This document shows, in pieces, positions 8,878 to 17,727 of a DNA stretch of 64,000 nucleotides. The notes beneath the pieces are model-generated. The model had not been told where the DNA came from. It was given only the letters and a program-made list of their open reading frames with translations, and made no database searches. Position 1 is the stretch's first letter. The number at the start of each line of letters is the position of its first letter. Made by a program: the position numbers and the translations under genes. This DNA comes from an uncultured Saprospiraceae bacterium (GTDB lineage: Bacteria; Bacteroidota; Bacteroidia; Chitinophagales; Saprospiraceae): the NCBI GenBank assembly GCA_938015435.1, contig CALLPN010000016.1:186001-250000 (forward strand), given 5' to 3'.

Positions 8878-9450
8878 TCAAAATTGCCAAGCATCTTCAC
8901 TAATTCTATATTTCTCTTTACCAGTATTACCAATACTAATCAATGCAATAGAAGCGCCTAATTGAATTCCGGCAGATAACAACAATGCTTTACGATCATC
9001 ATCGTCGACTATCAAAGCATGAATAGCCGTAGCAACACTTGTAAATATTAGAATTCCCCCAGCTCCAATAAATACCTTCTTAAGCCCACTTCCTTTTTCT
9101 TGGATATTCTTAATATCAGATTTAGAAATAGTATAAATTGGAAATTCTGCTTTCGTATTAAACTTGACTTTTGATAAGTATGATTTTTCAGAATCTGTTC
9201 TTTTAGTTTCAAATTGTTTTGCTTCTAGTTGCACAGAATCTTGAGTAACGTTTACGATTTCTCCTAGAAACCTTCTAGAATTGCAACATTCATCGTCATT
9301 TCCAAGTTTTTGGACAACATACCAATCTGACTTAAGATCTAGTTGTGCTACTTTTCCGTCCTTTTTCAATTCAAATTGCTGAGCATAAAGATGTACACTC
9401 CCAAGAGAAAATACTGTTATCAGACATACGGTTTGAAATATAACTTTCAT
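8878..9450 (-). CDS. Hypothetical exported protein with two C-terminal membrane segments
   Basis: A 190-residue protein I do not recognise. The ATG at 9450 is preferred to a TTG three codons upstream because it directly begins a signal peptide (MKVIFQTVCLITVFSLG, likely cut after LYA). The middle part (residues about 25-115) is polar with a CC pair and SKVKFNTKAEFPIYTISKSD, resembling the small beta-rich domains of Bacteroidota exported proteins that describe a mapped property and its threshold. Two hydrophobic stretches follow (FIGAGGILIFTSVATAI and LLLSAGIQLGASIALI). Cell-envelope location is inferred. No operon partner is evident; the M29 gene ends the same strand 82 nt away. Confidence 0.6.
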   Translation of the reverse strand: MKVIFQTVCLITVFSLGSVHLYAQQFELKKDGKVAQLDLKSDWYVVQKLGNDDECCNSRRFLGEIVNVTQDSVQLEAKQFETKRTDSEKSYLSKVKFNTKAEFPIYTISKSDIKNIQEKGSGLKKVFIGAGGILIFTSVATAIHALIVDDDDRKALLLSAGIQLGASIALISIGNTGKEKYRISEDAWQF

Positions 9451-9571
9451 AGTTATCAATTTTCATAAATATATGAAACCAGTTGGATAGTCTAAAATAA
9501 TAAGCCATCTAGCGGATAAATATTAAAATTTAGAATTCAATTTGTACTATTAAGTTATCAATTATAACATT

Positions 9572-10045
9572 ATGAAATCAACTCTCGTCATTATTTCCCT
9601 TCTTTGCTCGACCTTATTTATCTCATGCAACAATCTATCGCTAGAAGAACCTTCTCTTGAAAGGATAGAAGATGTAGATATCAAGGAAATGAACAAAGAT
9701 CGTATCGATATGGATGCGCTTCTCATCATCAATAATCCTAATGGAATTGAAGTCGACTTAGCCTCTGCCGATCTCGAAGTACTTGTAGATGATATTGTTA
9801 TAGCCAATATTAAGCAAACAGTGGATGCCACCATGCCTGCCAAATCAGAATTTAAGTTACCTGTGAACATCACTTTGGATCTAGCAAAGCTATATAAAAG
9901 CAATCCGCTATCCGCCTTGAGTAAAGGGCTACAGATCATGTCTTATAAAAAATTAGAGGTCCAGATTAAGGGTAATATTAAGGCGGGCAAAGGTGTAGCA
10001 AAACTGACTGTTACCGTTGATCAAATTGAAATAGTGAAATTTTAA
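9572..10045 (+). CDS. LEA14/WHy-type lipoprotein
   Basis: A 157-residue lipoprotein. The signal peptide ends in the lipobox LFISC with the lipidated Cys at residue 19. The mature part fits the LEA type 2 / water-stress-and-hypersensitive-response fold: LLIINNPNGIEVDLASADLEVLVDD followed by alternating strands, with the conserved NNPN typical of the domain. In bacteria these proteins are periplasmic and their role is not settled; desiccation protection is only an analogy with plants. It is a single gene between a divergent exported-protein gene and the GHMP kinase. Confidence 0.75.
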   Translation: MKSTLVIISLLCSTLFISCNNLSLEEPSLERIEDVDIKEMNKDRIDMDALLIINNPNGIEVDLASADLEVLVDDIVIANIKQTVDATMPAKSEFKLPVNITLDLAKLYKSNPLSALSKGLQIMSYKKLEVQIKGNIKAGKGVAKLTVTVDQIEIVKF

Positions 10046-10154
10046 TTTGTTATTAGTAACATATTTGAAAAATTATCATGGATTAAGCAAAGAAATGAAA
10101 TGGTCTTCTTAACTTCGCGCAATAATTAAGTGTAAAACCAACAATTTACTAGTT

Positions 10155-11069
10155 ATCGCCAAAGAATATTACGCCCACGGAAAATTGCTCCTTACTGGAG
10201 AATACGCTGTACTAGACGGTGCGCTTGCGCTTGCGCTACCTACTAAGAAGGGGCAAAAGATATCTGTAAAGAATACACGTGGTTCAGATCTGATCTGGAA
10301 AAGTCTTACTCCGGAAGGTGAAAGTTGGTTTAGTGCAGATTTTGCTATACTGGATTTCAAATCTAACAAGACTACTGATCCAGAGACAAGTCTTCTACTC
10401 ATGAAGATATTCAAAGGAGCAATTAATCTGAATTCAGAATTTCTATCTAAATGGAATGGTTTCAAAGTAGAAACCCAGCTAGAATTTCCACGCAACTGGG
10501 GATTAGGTAGCAGTAGTACTTTGATACACCTAGTAGCACAATGGGCAGACGTAAATCCACTGGAACTTTACTACAAAGTATTCAACGGATCTGGTTACGA
10601 TGTAGCTTGTGCTGGTGCTGATGGACCTATCACCTTCTTCTCTAATGATGAAGAAATAGGATATACTCCAATAGATTGGGCTCCTTCATTTACTAAGAAT
10701 ATGTATTTCGTGCATCTCAATGAGAAGGCAAATACTCAGCTTGCTGTGAAGGACTACTTCAAGAAAGCAAAAAAACGTAAGCAACTCGCCACAGATATAG
10801 ATGCTATCACCAAAGAAATGATCGATGTAAGTAGTTTTTCAAAATTCGAAGAACTCATCGATAAGCATGAATCTATATTGAGTAAAAGCCTAGGAATGCC
10901 AACTATCAAGGAAGAGCGATTTAGCGACTATAAAGGTTGTGTCAAATCTCTTGGTGCTTGGGGTGGTGATTTCGCTTTAGCCACTGGATCTAAAGAAGAT
11001 GACCTCAGAGGTTACTTCGCTGATAAAGGCTATGAGACTGTGGTTAGTTATGCCGATATGATTCTCTAA
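10155..11069 (+). CDS. GYDIA-family GHMP kinase, unusual start
   Basis: A GHMP-fold small-molecule kinase (mevalonate/homoserine kinase superfamily) of the Bacteroidota group named for its GYDIA motif, here GYDVACAGADGP. The phosphate-binding loop is WGLGSSSTL, and the C-terminal glycine motif is LGAWGGDFALATG. The conserved N-terminus HGKLLLTGEYAVLDG starts before the first standard start codon in frame (TTG at 10185, which would cut the family motif). The frame is open back to 10113, yet contains no ATG, GTG or TTG upstream of the motif. An ATC at 10155 would give (M)AKEYYAHGK, which matches the family N-terminus, and ATT at 10125 is another option. The coordinate 10155 is my best guess. 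A role in isoprenoid (mevalonate) metabolism is suggested by the family only. Confidence 0.75.
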   Translation: MAKEYYAHGKLLLTGEYAVLDGALALALPTKKGQKISVKNTRGSDLIWKSLTPEGESWFSADFAILDFKSNKTTDPETSLLLMKIFKGAINLNSEFLSKWNGFKVETQLEFPRNWGLGSSSTLIHLVAQWADVNPLELYYKVFNGSGYDVACAGADGPITFFSNDEEIGYTPIDWAPSFTKNMYFVHLNEKANTQLAVKDYFKKAKKRKQLATDIDAITKEMIDVSSFSKFEELIDKHESILSKSLGMPTIKEERFSDYKGCVKSLGAWGGDFALATGSKEDDLRGYFADKGYETVVSYADMIL

Positions 11070-11110
11070 AAAAGACAGCTACTTTTCTCTGCAACATTGT
11101 AAAAGGTATA

Positions 11111-12979
11111 CTACTTCTTCTTTTCATTTTCAACTTTGCTTTCCAATTGGGCAATATTAATAATTTCAGTTTTCGAACCTGATACAACCTCTACGTTGAA
11201 CCAATCTAAATCTCGTATTTCATCATATTTTGGCGAAATGAGTTCGCTCCCATTTGAGCTCAATATTCCAACTTTACCATTCTTATACACTTTTACAACG
11301 GTAAATGGTTTCATAACTATTTTATCATACACGAAATCCTGGATGATCTCATTGGATTCAGAAATTGTACCATACTTCCCATTCATCTTTGCAATAAAAA
11401 ACAATCCCCCATGAGCAAGGTATTCATATTCGATAGGGATAATAGTTTTTAAATCCTTGTCGATGAAACCGTGTAATCCATCGTCGACCACAAAATAATC
11501 TGAAATATTTGCCGTGATACTATCATAAAGCACTGTATTGATTCTATTTCTAGTTAAATCTATGATTCCATATTTATTTCCTTTCTTATAGATCAAAACT
11601 TGATTTTGATCCACAATTAATTTTTCGAATTGTGGTTCATACAATAGTTTGTCTCCAATAAAACATCCGTATAAATCATCTTTTTCGACTATGTAATTAC
11701 AATTATCGAAAGAGCCAAAATGGGCGACAGAATCAAATTCTCTGGACGTTTGTTTTTTTCCATTGGTATTGATGAAACTCCATTTACCATTTGATCTTAC
11801 TGCTGTACATTTCTCTTCATAAAAATGATCTCCCTCATCATATATCCCTTCAACTTTCATATTTCCAAGAGAATCCAAATAACCAATCTTATCCCATATT
11901 AAACTGTCCTTAACGCGTACTTTTATCATACCGTTACGCAAGCCACTTAACCTTTCAGGTACATAGACAACTTCCTCTTTTGTTTTTCTTTGAAATGAAC
12001 TGTCATAAATATGTCTATCTATATAGATTAAATTTGAATTACTAATCTTCCGTATTTCCTTGCAATCTTGATCAAGCATTACATTAGCATTCTGATCAAT
12101 TACATTAGACTTTCTATCTTTTACAACTATACAATATTCTTTATTAAGAGACTGGACTTTATCGTATATAAAATCTGTAATCGGTTGATTTTTTTCATCA
12201 ATAAATCCCCACTTATTTCCGTCAAAGACTGACATTATTGATCCTATTGCGACACCACTTCTTTCATATTGCGCAGGTATAACCGTCTTAAATTGGTCAT
12301 CTAGAAATCCAACTTTATTTCCTATCGAAAACCTTATCAAACCTGCACTATTCATCGACCCTAATTGATCAAATGCATTAACATTTTGAAAATCTCCATT
12401 ATTCTTTAGGATATAGAATTTATTATTCCTCCTGCCTGCCCATAGCGAATCGTTCTTTGCTAGTAAGATATCGTAAATTGGATCAATAATAACTTGTTCG
12501 TTACTATCCATAATCCCAGATTTTTTGGGCTCCAATTGAAATGCATAAAATCGATGATCGTGAGTAGCTAGTGCAGTATATTTAAAGGGCAATACCACTT
12601 GGTTTGAAGTGTCAATAACGCCCTTAACGTAGTTCTTCGAAACTACCGCTTTACCGTTTACAAAATGATTACCTAATTCATAATCAAAAGGTATCCCCAC
12701 TTCACCTTCAAGGTTTAAAAAACCACATTTATCATCTTTGTATGCCAGTGCTAATTTTTCGTAGAATGGATATATTGCGTCGTATTCAAAAGAGACTATT
12801 GTGTTTGCATTAGTATCAATTATACCATACGTATCATCTGATATTTTCTTTGCGATAGAAAGACCATAATTACCATCACGAATTACTTTGATCGAATCCG
12901 CTAATAAAACCTTGCTTTGTGCACATAGAGAAGCGCATAGAAAAAATGAAATTACAATTGTCGATAATTTAATTTTCAT
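11111..12979 (-). CDS. Exported WG-repeat protein
   Basis: A 622-residue protein made of a signal peptide (MKIKLSTIVISFFLCASLCAQ) and about a dozen WG-type repeats (units such as KVGFLDDQFKTVIPAQYER, KWGFIDEKNQPITDFIYDK, KYGIIDLTRNRINTVLYD). Each repeat has the pattern G-hydrophobic-hydrophobic-D/N followed by a beta hairpin. WG-repeat proteins are widespread in Bacteroidota and have no firm function; a surface or periplasmic binding role is usual speculation. The frame reaches a TTG at 13006, but the ATG at 12979 begins the signal peptide directly. It follows the enoyl-CoA hydratase gene by about 40 nt and may be read through from that operon, though its function looks unrelated. Confidence 0.85.
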   Translation of the reverse strand: MKIKLSTIVISFFLCASLCAQSKVLLADSIKVIRDGNYGLSIAKKISDDTYGIIDTNANTIVSFEYDAIYPFYEKLALAYKDDKCGFLNLEGEVGIPFDYELGNHFVNGKAVVSKNYVKGVIDTSNQVVLPFKYTALATHDHRFYAFQLEPKKSGIMDSNEQVIIDPIYDILLAKNDSLWAGRRNNKFYILKNNGDFQNVNAFDQLGSMNSAGLIRFSIGNKVGFLDDQFKTVIPAQYERSGVAIGSIMSVFDGNKWGFIDEKNQPITDFIYDKVQSLNKEYCIVVKDRKSNVIDQNANVMLDQDCKEIRKISNSNLIYIDRHIYDSSFQRKTKEEVVYVPERLSGLRNGMIKVRVKDSLIWDKIGYLDSLGNMKVEGIYDEGDHFYEEKCTAVRSNGKWSFINTNGKKQTSREFDSVAHFGSFDNCNYIVEKDDLYGCFIGDKLLYEPQFEKLIVDQNQVLIYKKGNKYGIIDLTRNRINTVLYDSITANISDYFVVDDGLHGFIDKDLKTIIPIEYEYLAHGGLFFIAKMNGKYGTISESNEIIQDFVYDKIVMKPFTVVKVYKNGKVGILSSNGSELISPKYDEIRDLDWFNVEVVSGSKTEIINIAQLESKVENEKKK

Positions 12980-13018
12980 AATTGAAGGTTCAATAAAACA
13001 AATCAATCTAAAAAAGAT

Positions 13019-13786
13019 CTACCCTTTCAAAAATCCACGAATCGAATTCTTAGCATAATCAGAAAGTACTAACCTTCCGCTCATCTCCGCTCTCTCTTCA
13101 AGTAGATCATCCCAGTGCTCAGTTCCTTTCCAAAATACTTCTTTGAGTAATCTCAACGCTTCAGGATTTTTATCAACTAGATTAGTTGTGAAGTGTGCGA
13201 TATATTCGTCGAGTTGTTTCGTAGTTTCAAACACTTCAGTAAACAATCCTTTTTGCTTTCCCCATTCAGCAGTCTGCCATTCTGTAGCATTCAATGCCAT
13301 CTGTGAAAATGCTGACAAACCAACTTTACGCTCTACTGCTGGACCGATCACAAATGGACCGATACCTACCGCTAATTCTGATAGCTTGATAGACGCAAAC
13401 TTAGTGGCCATACAGTAATCACACGCAGATGCAATACCTACTCCTCCACCGATTGCTTTACCATGTACACGGCCGATTACTATCTTACCACACTTACGGA
13501 TAGCATTGATCACATTAGCGAATCCCAAAAAGAATGTCTTCCCTGTAGGAAAATCTTCTATAGCTACTAATTCATTGAAACTTGCTCCTGCACAATAAGT
13601 ACGCTCTCCATCAGATTGGATGACGATAAGGTCATTATCTTCACTTGCTCCAGCATCATAGATCGCATCTCTAAATTCCCCTAAAAGCTTTCCAGGCAAT
13701 GAATTATGCGCTGGATGAAAAAATGTAATCGTACAGATTCTATTTTCTGTAGAAGTCGTTATGTGTCCTGCTTGTATTTTATCCAA
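13019..13786 (-). CDS. Enoyl-CoA hydratase/isomerase family protein
   Basis: A 255-residue crotonase-fold enzyme. The oxyanion-hole segments are GERTYCAGASF and GKAIGGGVGIASACDY. The usual second catalytic Glu region reads LAVGIGPFVIGPA, without the glutamate pair of true hydratases, so isomerase or another crotonase reaction is possible. The start is a TTG: an in-frame stop lies two codons upstream and no Met occurs before the conserved fold. It lies 51 nt after paaZ on the same strand, which suggests a role in aromatic-acid or ring-opened acyl-CoA catabolism; precise reaction unknown. Confidence 0.85.
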   Translation of the reverse strand: MDKIQAGHITTSTENRICTITFFHPAHNSLPGKLLGEFRDAIYDAGASEDNDLIVIQSDGERTYCAGASFNELVAIEDFPTGKTFFLGFANVINAIRKCGKIVIGRVHGKAIGGGVGIASACDYCMATKFASIKLSELAVGIGPFVIGPAVERKVGLSAFSQMALNATEWQTAEWGKQKGLFTEVFETTKQLDEYIAHFTTNLVDKNPEALRLLKEVFWKGTEHWDDLLEERAEMSGRLVLSDYAKNSIRGFLKG

Positions 13787-13837
13787 TGGTAATTATTTTT
13801 TATAGTCAAATTCTATATTACAAATCAATAGGAAATT

Positions 13838-15910
13838 TTAATCGATTGATTCTGATGATTCCTTCTCATCTTTGCCTTTACACTTCACCATAGTCAAGAT
13901 CGTTGCAATCGCTACTGTCTCTCCAGTCTCATCATATACATCAACCAAAAATTTGACTATTCCTTTTTGGAAATCTTCATCTTCTTTCTTCTCTTGTATA
14001 ATCTTTTCTTTGGCGGTAAGTCGGACACCGATTGTCATCCCAGCATATACTGGCTTAGTAAATCTACATTCATCGATTCCATAATTCAAAAGAACTGGCC
14101 CTTTGCCTGGATCTACAAATAATCCGGCTGCTGCACTGAGTATAAAGTACCCATGAGCAACTCTCTGCTCAAACGTAGTTCCTTCTAATGATGTAGTATC
14201 TGTATGAGCATAGAAGTGATCCCACGATACATTTCCAAAGTTGACAATATCAGCTTCTGTAATACTACGCTTGTGAGTGATTACCGTATCACCGATCTGT
14301 ATATCTTCAAAGTGCTTGCGGAATGGATGCTGTCCTGGATCCTTGTACTTGCCTCCATATTGGTAAACACCAGTAACTTCGGTCAATGTAGAAGGCGAAC
14401 CTTGCACAGCACATCTTTGCATATAATGTTTTACTCCTCTGACTCCTCCCATCTCTTCTCCACCTCCAGCACGTCCTGGACCTCCATGTACAAGAAGTGG
14501 CATAGGTGATCCGTGGCCTGTACTCTCCGGAGCAGACTCTCTATTGAGTACTAGTATACGTCCATGATAACTAGCCGCACCCAATACATAATCTCTAGCG
14601 ATCTTATCATCATAAGTAGCTACTGAGCATACGAGTGATCCTTTACCCATCTTAGCCAGTTGGATCGCATCATCTAGTGTATCATAAGGCATGATGGTAG
14701 ATACTGGACCAAAGGCCTCTATATCATGTACATCCGTGTTTTTAAATGGATGATCTTGTCTTAACAATACTGGTGCCATATATGCACCGTTGGGATTACT
14801 ATTTCCATGTATATCGACTTGATCAAGGTTACCGTATACCATCTGACTAGATTGCAACAGTTCATTGATTTTTTCTTTTACTTCTGCCACTTGGTCTTTA
14901 CCAGCCAATGCTCCCATCTTCACTCCTTCGACTCTCGGGTCACCTACTGTCGTCTTTTGTAAGGCGGCACCTAACTGTATCTGTACATCTTCTATATAAT
15001 CTGCAGGTACTATGATTCGTCTGATCGCTGTACATTTCTGCCCAGACTTGACTGTCATCTCTCGTCTTACTTCTTTGAGAAATAGAGTGAATTCTTCGGT
15101 TCCTGGAGCAGCATCCTTACCTAATACAATACAGTTAAGCGAATCCGCTTCCATATTGAATGGTACTGCTTCATTGATTATCCTTGGTGTAGACTTAAGC
15201 ATACGACCTGTAGTCGCAGATCCTGTGAAGGTTACTACGTCTTGTGATGTCACAGTGTCGAGTATTCCTCTACCACTACCACAGATCAACTGTAGTGCCC
15301 CCTCTGGCAATATTCCTGAAGAGATGATATCACGGACCATAAACTCTGTAAGGAATGAAGTTACCGTAGCTGGCTTAACGATAGCCGGCATTCCTGCCAA
15401 CCAGTTAACTGCGCACTTCTCTAGCATCCCCCAAATCGGAAAGTTGAAAGCATTGATATGTATCGCTACACCTTCCTTTGGTACCATTATATGTTGCCCT
15501 ACGAATGTTCCTTCTTTACTTAGACCTACTTGATCACCATCTACAAAGTAAGGTTGATCTGGAAACTTTCGTCTAAGACTAGCATTGGCAAATAGATTTC
15601 CTATTCCACCTTCGATATCGATCCAACTGTCCACCTTGGTAGCGCCAGTCTGATAACTCATATCGTAATACTTCTTACGCATACCGTGCAAGTGCATCGC
15701 TAGTGCTTTGATCATCAGACCTCTCTCTTGGAAAGTCATCTTACGAAGCTTAGGCGAACCAACAGTCCTACCATAATGCATCATCTCTCCAAAATCTAGT
15801 CCTTTACTACTCGCTGTAGCTATTACTTCATTTGTAGAAGCGTCATATAGGTTTTGCCCATCTCCATCTCCAGTTATCCATTTGCCTAGGGCATAGTTGC
15901 TTAGTTTCAT
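13838..15910 (-). CDS. paaZ: PaaZ-type bifunctional aldehyde dehydrogenase / enoyl-CoA hydratase
   Basis: A 690-residue fusion. Residues 1 to about 515 are an aldehyde dehydrogenase (FTGSATTG 228-235, Glu254 in FNMEADSLN, catalytic Cys293 in SGQKCTAIRR). Residues about 530-690 are a MaoC hot-dog hydratase with the Asp/His dyad in NVSWDHFYAHTD and the RVAHGYF motif. In phenylacetate breakdown PaaZ hydrolyses oxepin-CoA and oxidises the resulting semialdehyde. Full length and both active sites are intact. The other paa genes (paaABCDE, paaK) are not in the window. It starts 7 nt after the lspA stop codon, so the two are almost certainly co-transcribed. Confidence 0.93.
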   Translation of the reverse strand: MKLSNYALGKWITGDGDGQNLYDASTNEVIATASSKGLDFGEMMHYGRTVGSPKLRKMTFQERGLMIKALAMHLHGMRKKYYDMSYQTGATKVDSWIDIEGGIGNLFANASLRRKFPDQPYFVDGDQVGLSKEGTFVGQHIMVPKEGVAIHINAFNFPIWGMLEKCAVNWLAGMPAIVKPATVTSFLTEFMVRDIISSGILPEGALQLICGSGRGILDTVTSQDVVTFTGSATTGRMLKSTPRIINEAVPFNMEADSLNCIVLGKDAAPGTEEFTLFLKEVRREMTVKSGQKCTAIRRIIVPADYIEDVQIQLGAALQKTTVGDPRVEGVKMGALAGKDQVAEVKEKINELLQSSQMVYGNLDQVDIHGNSNPNGAYMAPVLLRQDHPFKNTDVHDIEAFGPVSTIMPYDTLDDAIQLAKMGKGSLVCSVATYDDKIARDYVLGAASYHGRILVLNRESAPESTGHGSPMPLLVHGGPGRAGGGEEMGGVRGVKHYMQRCAVQGSPSTLTEVTGVYQYGGKYKDPGQHPFRKHFEDIQIGDTVITHKRSITEADIVNFGNVSWDHFYAHTDTTSLEGTTFEQRVAHGYFILSAAAGLFVDPGKGPVLLNYGIDECRFTKPVYAGMTIGVRLTAKEKIIQEKKEDEDFQKGIVKFLVDVYDETGETVAIATILTMVKCKGKDEKESSESID

Positions 15911-15917
15911 GTATATA

Positions 15918-16595
15918 TTATTCTCCTAATAATTCAGCACCCGCTGCAATATCAGTGATTATTGATTTTTTATTTTGTTCTTCTGGCTTAGTAAAAAACC
16001 TTCTATGAAATAGTAATATCGCTATTACTCCAACTGATATAGCCGCATCAGCTACATTAAATACTGGCCTAAAAAATTCTAATGAACTTCCTCCCCACTT
16101 TGGTACCCACTCTGGCCATGTCGTAGTGATCATCGGAAAATGAAACATATCTACTACTTTTCCCTGTAAGAATGAAGCATATCCACCAGCCTCAGGCATA
16201 AATTCTGCTACAGGACCATGAAATGAAGACGCTGAAAATATTAAGCCATATACCATACTATCGATAATATTGCCAATCGCTCCTGCGATGATCAGCGAAA
16301 AGCAGACTATAAGCCACTTCGACTCTTTAGATTCTACTAACCCCTTGATTATATATCCCAATAAACCTACCATGAGTATACGAAATATAGATAGTGCATA
16401 CTTTCCAGCCGCTCCTCCCATCTCGAGACCAAAAGCCATACCCTTGTTCTCTACAAAATGAATACGCGCCCAATCTTGATCAAATATCTTGAATCCTTCT
16501 CCTATTGGATAGGTCAATTTGATATGGACTTTGAGCCATTGATCTATAATCAATACGGCGATAATTGTCAGAAATATTAGTGTTGATCTTTTCAA
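15918..16595 (-). CDS. lspA: Lipoprotein signal peptidase LspA
   Basis: A 225-residue four-helix inner-membrane aspartyl protease that cleaves signal peptides of diacylated prolipoproteins. The conserved IDQWLKVHIK is in TM1 and ENKGMAFG follows. The catalytic aspartates are in GAIGNIIDS and FNVADAAIS. It is longer than the E. coli protein (164 residues) because of a loop of about 50 residues between the two catalytic motifs (from SASSFHGPV to KVVDMFHF), a feature common in Bacteroidota. It is the first gene of the lspA-paaZ-hydratase unit. Confidence 0.95.
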   Translation of the reverse strand: MKRSTLIFLTIIAVLIIDQWLKVHIKLTYPIGEGFKIFDQDWARIHFVENKGMAFGLEMGGAAGKYALSIFRILMVGLLGYIIKGLVESKESKWLIVCFSLIIAGAIGNIIDSMVYGLIFSASSFHGPVAEFMPEAGGYASFLQGKVVDMFHFPMITTTWPEWVPKWGGSSLEFFRPVFNVADAAISVGVIAILLFHRRFFTKPEEQNKKSIITDIAAGAELLGE

Positions 16596-16844
16596 AATGT
16601 CTTCTCTACTTTAGTATAATCAATGCTACAACGTATATAACGTCGCTAGGGTTGATATAAGTAGTAAAAGTAGGAATAATTTTGGGGCTAAAGGATTGCT
16701 AGTATACTATTGTCCATATATCATAAGGAAACGAATTAATTGTCATTCGGAGCAGGTCGAAAATTCACTCTCTCAGAAAGACAACGTTATACTTATGTAC
16801 AAATTATTGTTATGTTTCAAAATGCTAATTAGCCTTTATTTGTC

Positions 16845-17348
16845 TTACAAATCTAGCTTACCGTAATAGGCAGTATCTATGTCCTTAGTCATCTTCGTAA
16901 AATAGGTGATTTGACCTGTATGGTAGCTAAAATGCTCGGTTACATGAAATAGAATACTAATACCGCTCTCGTGAAAATATTTCTGAACGGTCTTAACCAA
17001 TAATAAATCTTGATCTACAATTCGATCCAATGCCGCATTTAAGTCAGTCGTCAGTACATCCAAATGGCTGATAAGTATTTCTCTAGATAATGGACCTCTT
17101 TCGTTGAATTCTAGATCTCTTTGCCTCACATCATCTTGTCCATCAAGACCATGTAGAATCCATTGACGCACATTACCGCACAGGTGTAAAACCTGATTTC
17201 CTACCGCATTAGTATTGGAGTTGGATTTATACCAAATTTGCTCATCCGTCAATTCTGCTAAACATTGTTTTATTCGAGGAATAGATTCTTCGATGATGCG
17301 TTTGCGTGTCTCTGAGATGATGGCTTCTTTGTAAAGGTGTGTAGACAT
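16845..17348 (-). CDS. DinB-family protein
   Basis: A 167-residue four-helix-bundle protein of the DinB/YfiT superfamily. The likely metal histidines are in NQVLHLCGNVRQW and in HVTEHFSYHTGQITY. Members include thiol S-transferases and many proteins of unknown activity. The frame extends to a GTG at 17420 (191 residues), but the ATG at 17348 (MSTHLYKEAII) matches where the family fold begins. A TATTTTTG element ends a few nt before this ATG and might be a promoter for a nearly leaderless message. Monocistronic. Confidence 0.8.
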   Translation of the reverse strand: MSTHLYKEAIISETRKRIIEESIPRIKQCLAELTDEQIWYKSNSNTNAVGNQVLHLCGNVRQWILHGLDGQDDVRQRDLEFNERGPLSREILISHLDVLTTDLNAALDRIVDQDLLLVKTVQKYFHESGISILFHVTEHFSYHTGQITYFTKMTKDIDTAYYGKLDL

Positions 17349-17617
17349 ACTTTCAAAAATATCATCTTTTAATAAATATCTGTCGAAATCGACGATAAAA
17401 TTTATGTAGTTCCTTTCCACATATTATAAATCTAATCTCTATTCGCTTCAATAAAATATTGCCTTTTTAGATTACAATTTTTTAAAAATACCATTGATTC
17501 ACCAAATTTCAAATACTGAGAAAATAGTATTTTATTTTTTCGAAAACACGTATCAACAAGCTGAAATATTATTTCTTTCTCGACTTCGATCAACTTATTT
17601 ATCTGAGCTATTTCAGA

Positions 17618-17727
17618 GCGCGTTTATATGTTTCCGTTTTTCTATGAAAAGCCAGAAACTTTATTTTCTCGAAACGCTGAAATGCGCGTTTCGATGTTTC
17701 CGTTTTTCTATGAAAACCCAGAAACTT
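17618..17727. repeat. Two copies of a 44-bp imperfect inverted repeat
   Basis: Units at 17618-17661 and 17684-17727 differ at only three positions and each contains GTTTCCGTTTTTC ... GAAAAnCCAGAAAC, an imperfect hairpin. The second copy overlaps the last codon of hflX on the minus strand, so it can act as its terminator. The core GTTTCGATGTT(T/A)CCGTTTT recurs at 42265-42320. An 81-codon ORF across these copies encodes only repeat translations and is not called. Confidence 0.7.

Noticed and set aside
15012-15533. 173-codon plus-strand ORF inside paaZ
   Set aside because: Antisense shadow of the aldehyde dehydrogenase domain, which is fully supported on the minus strand.
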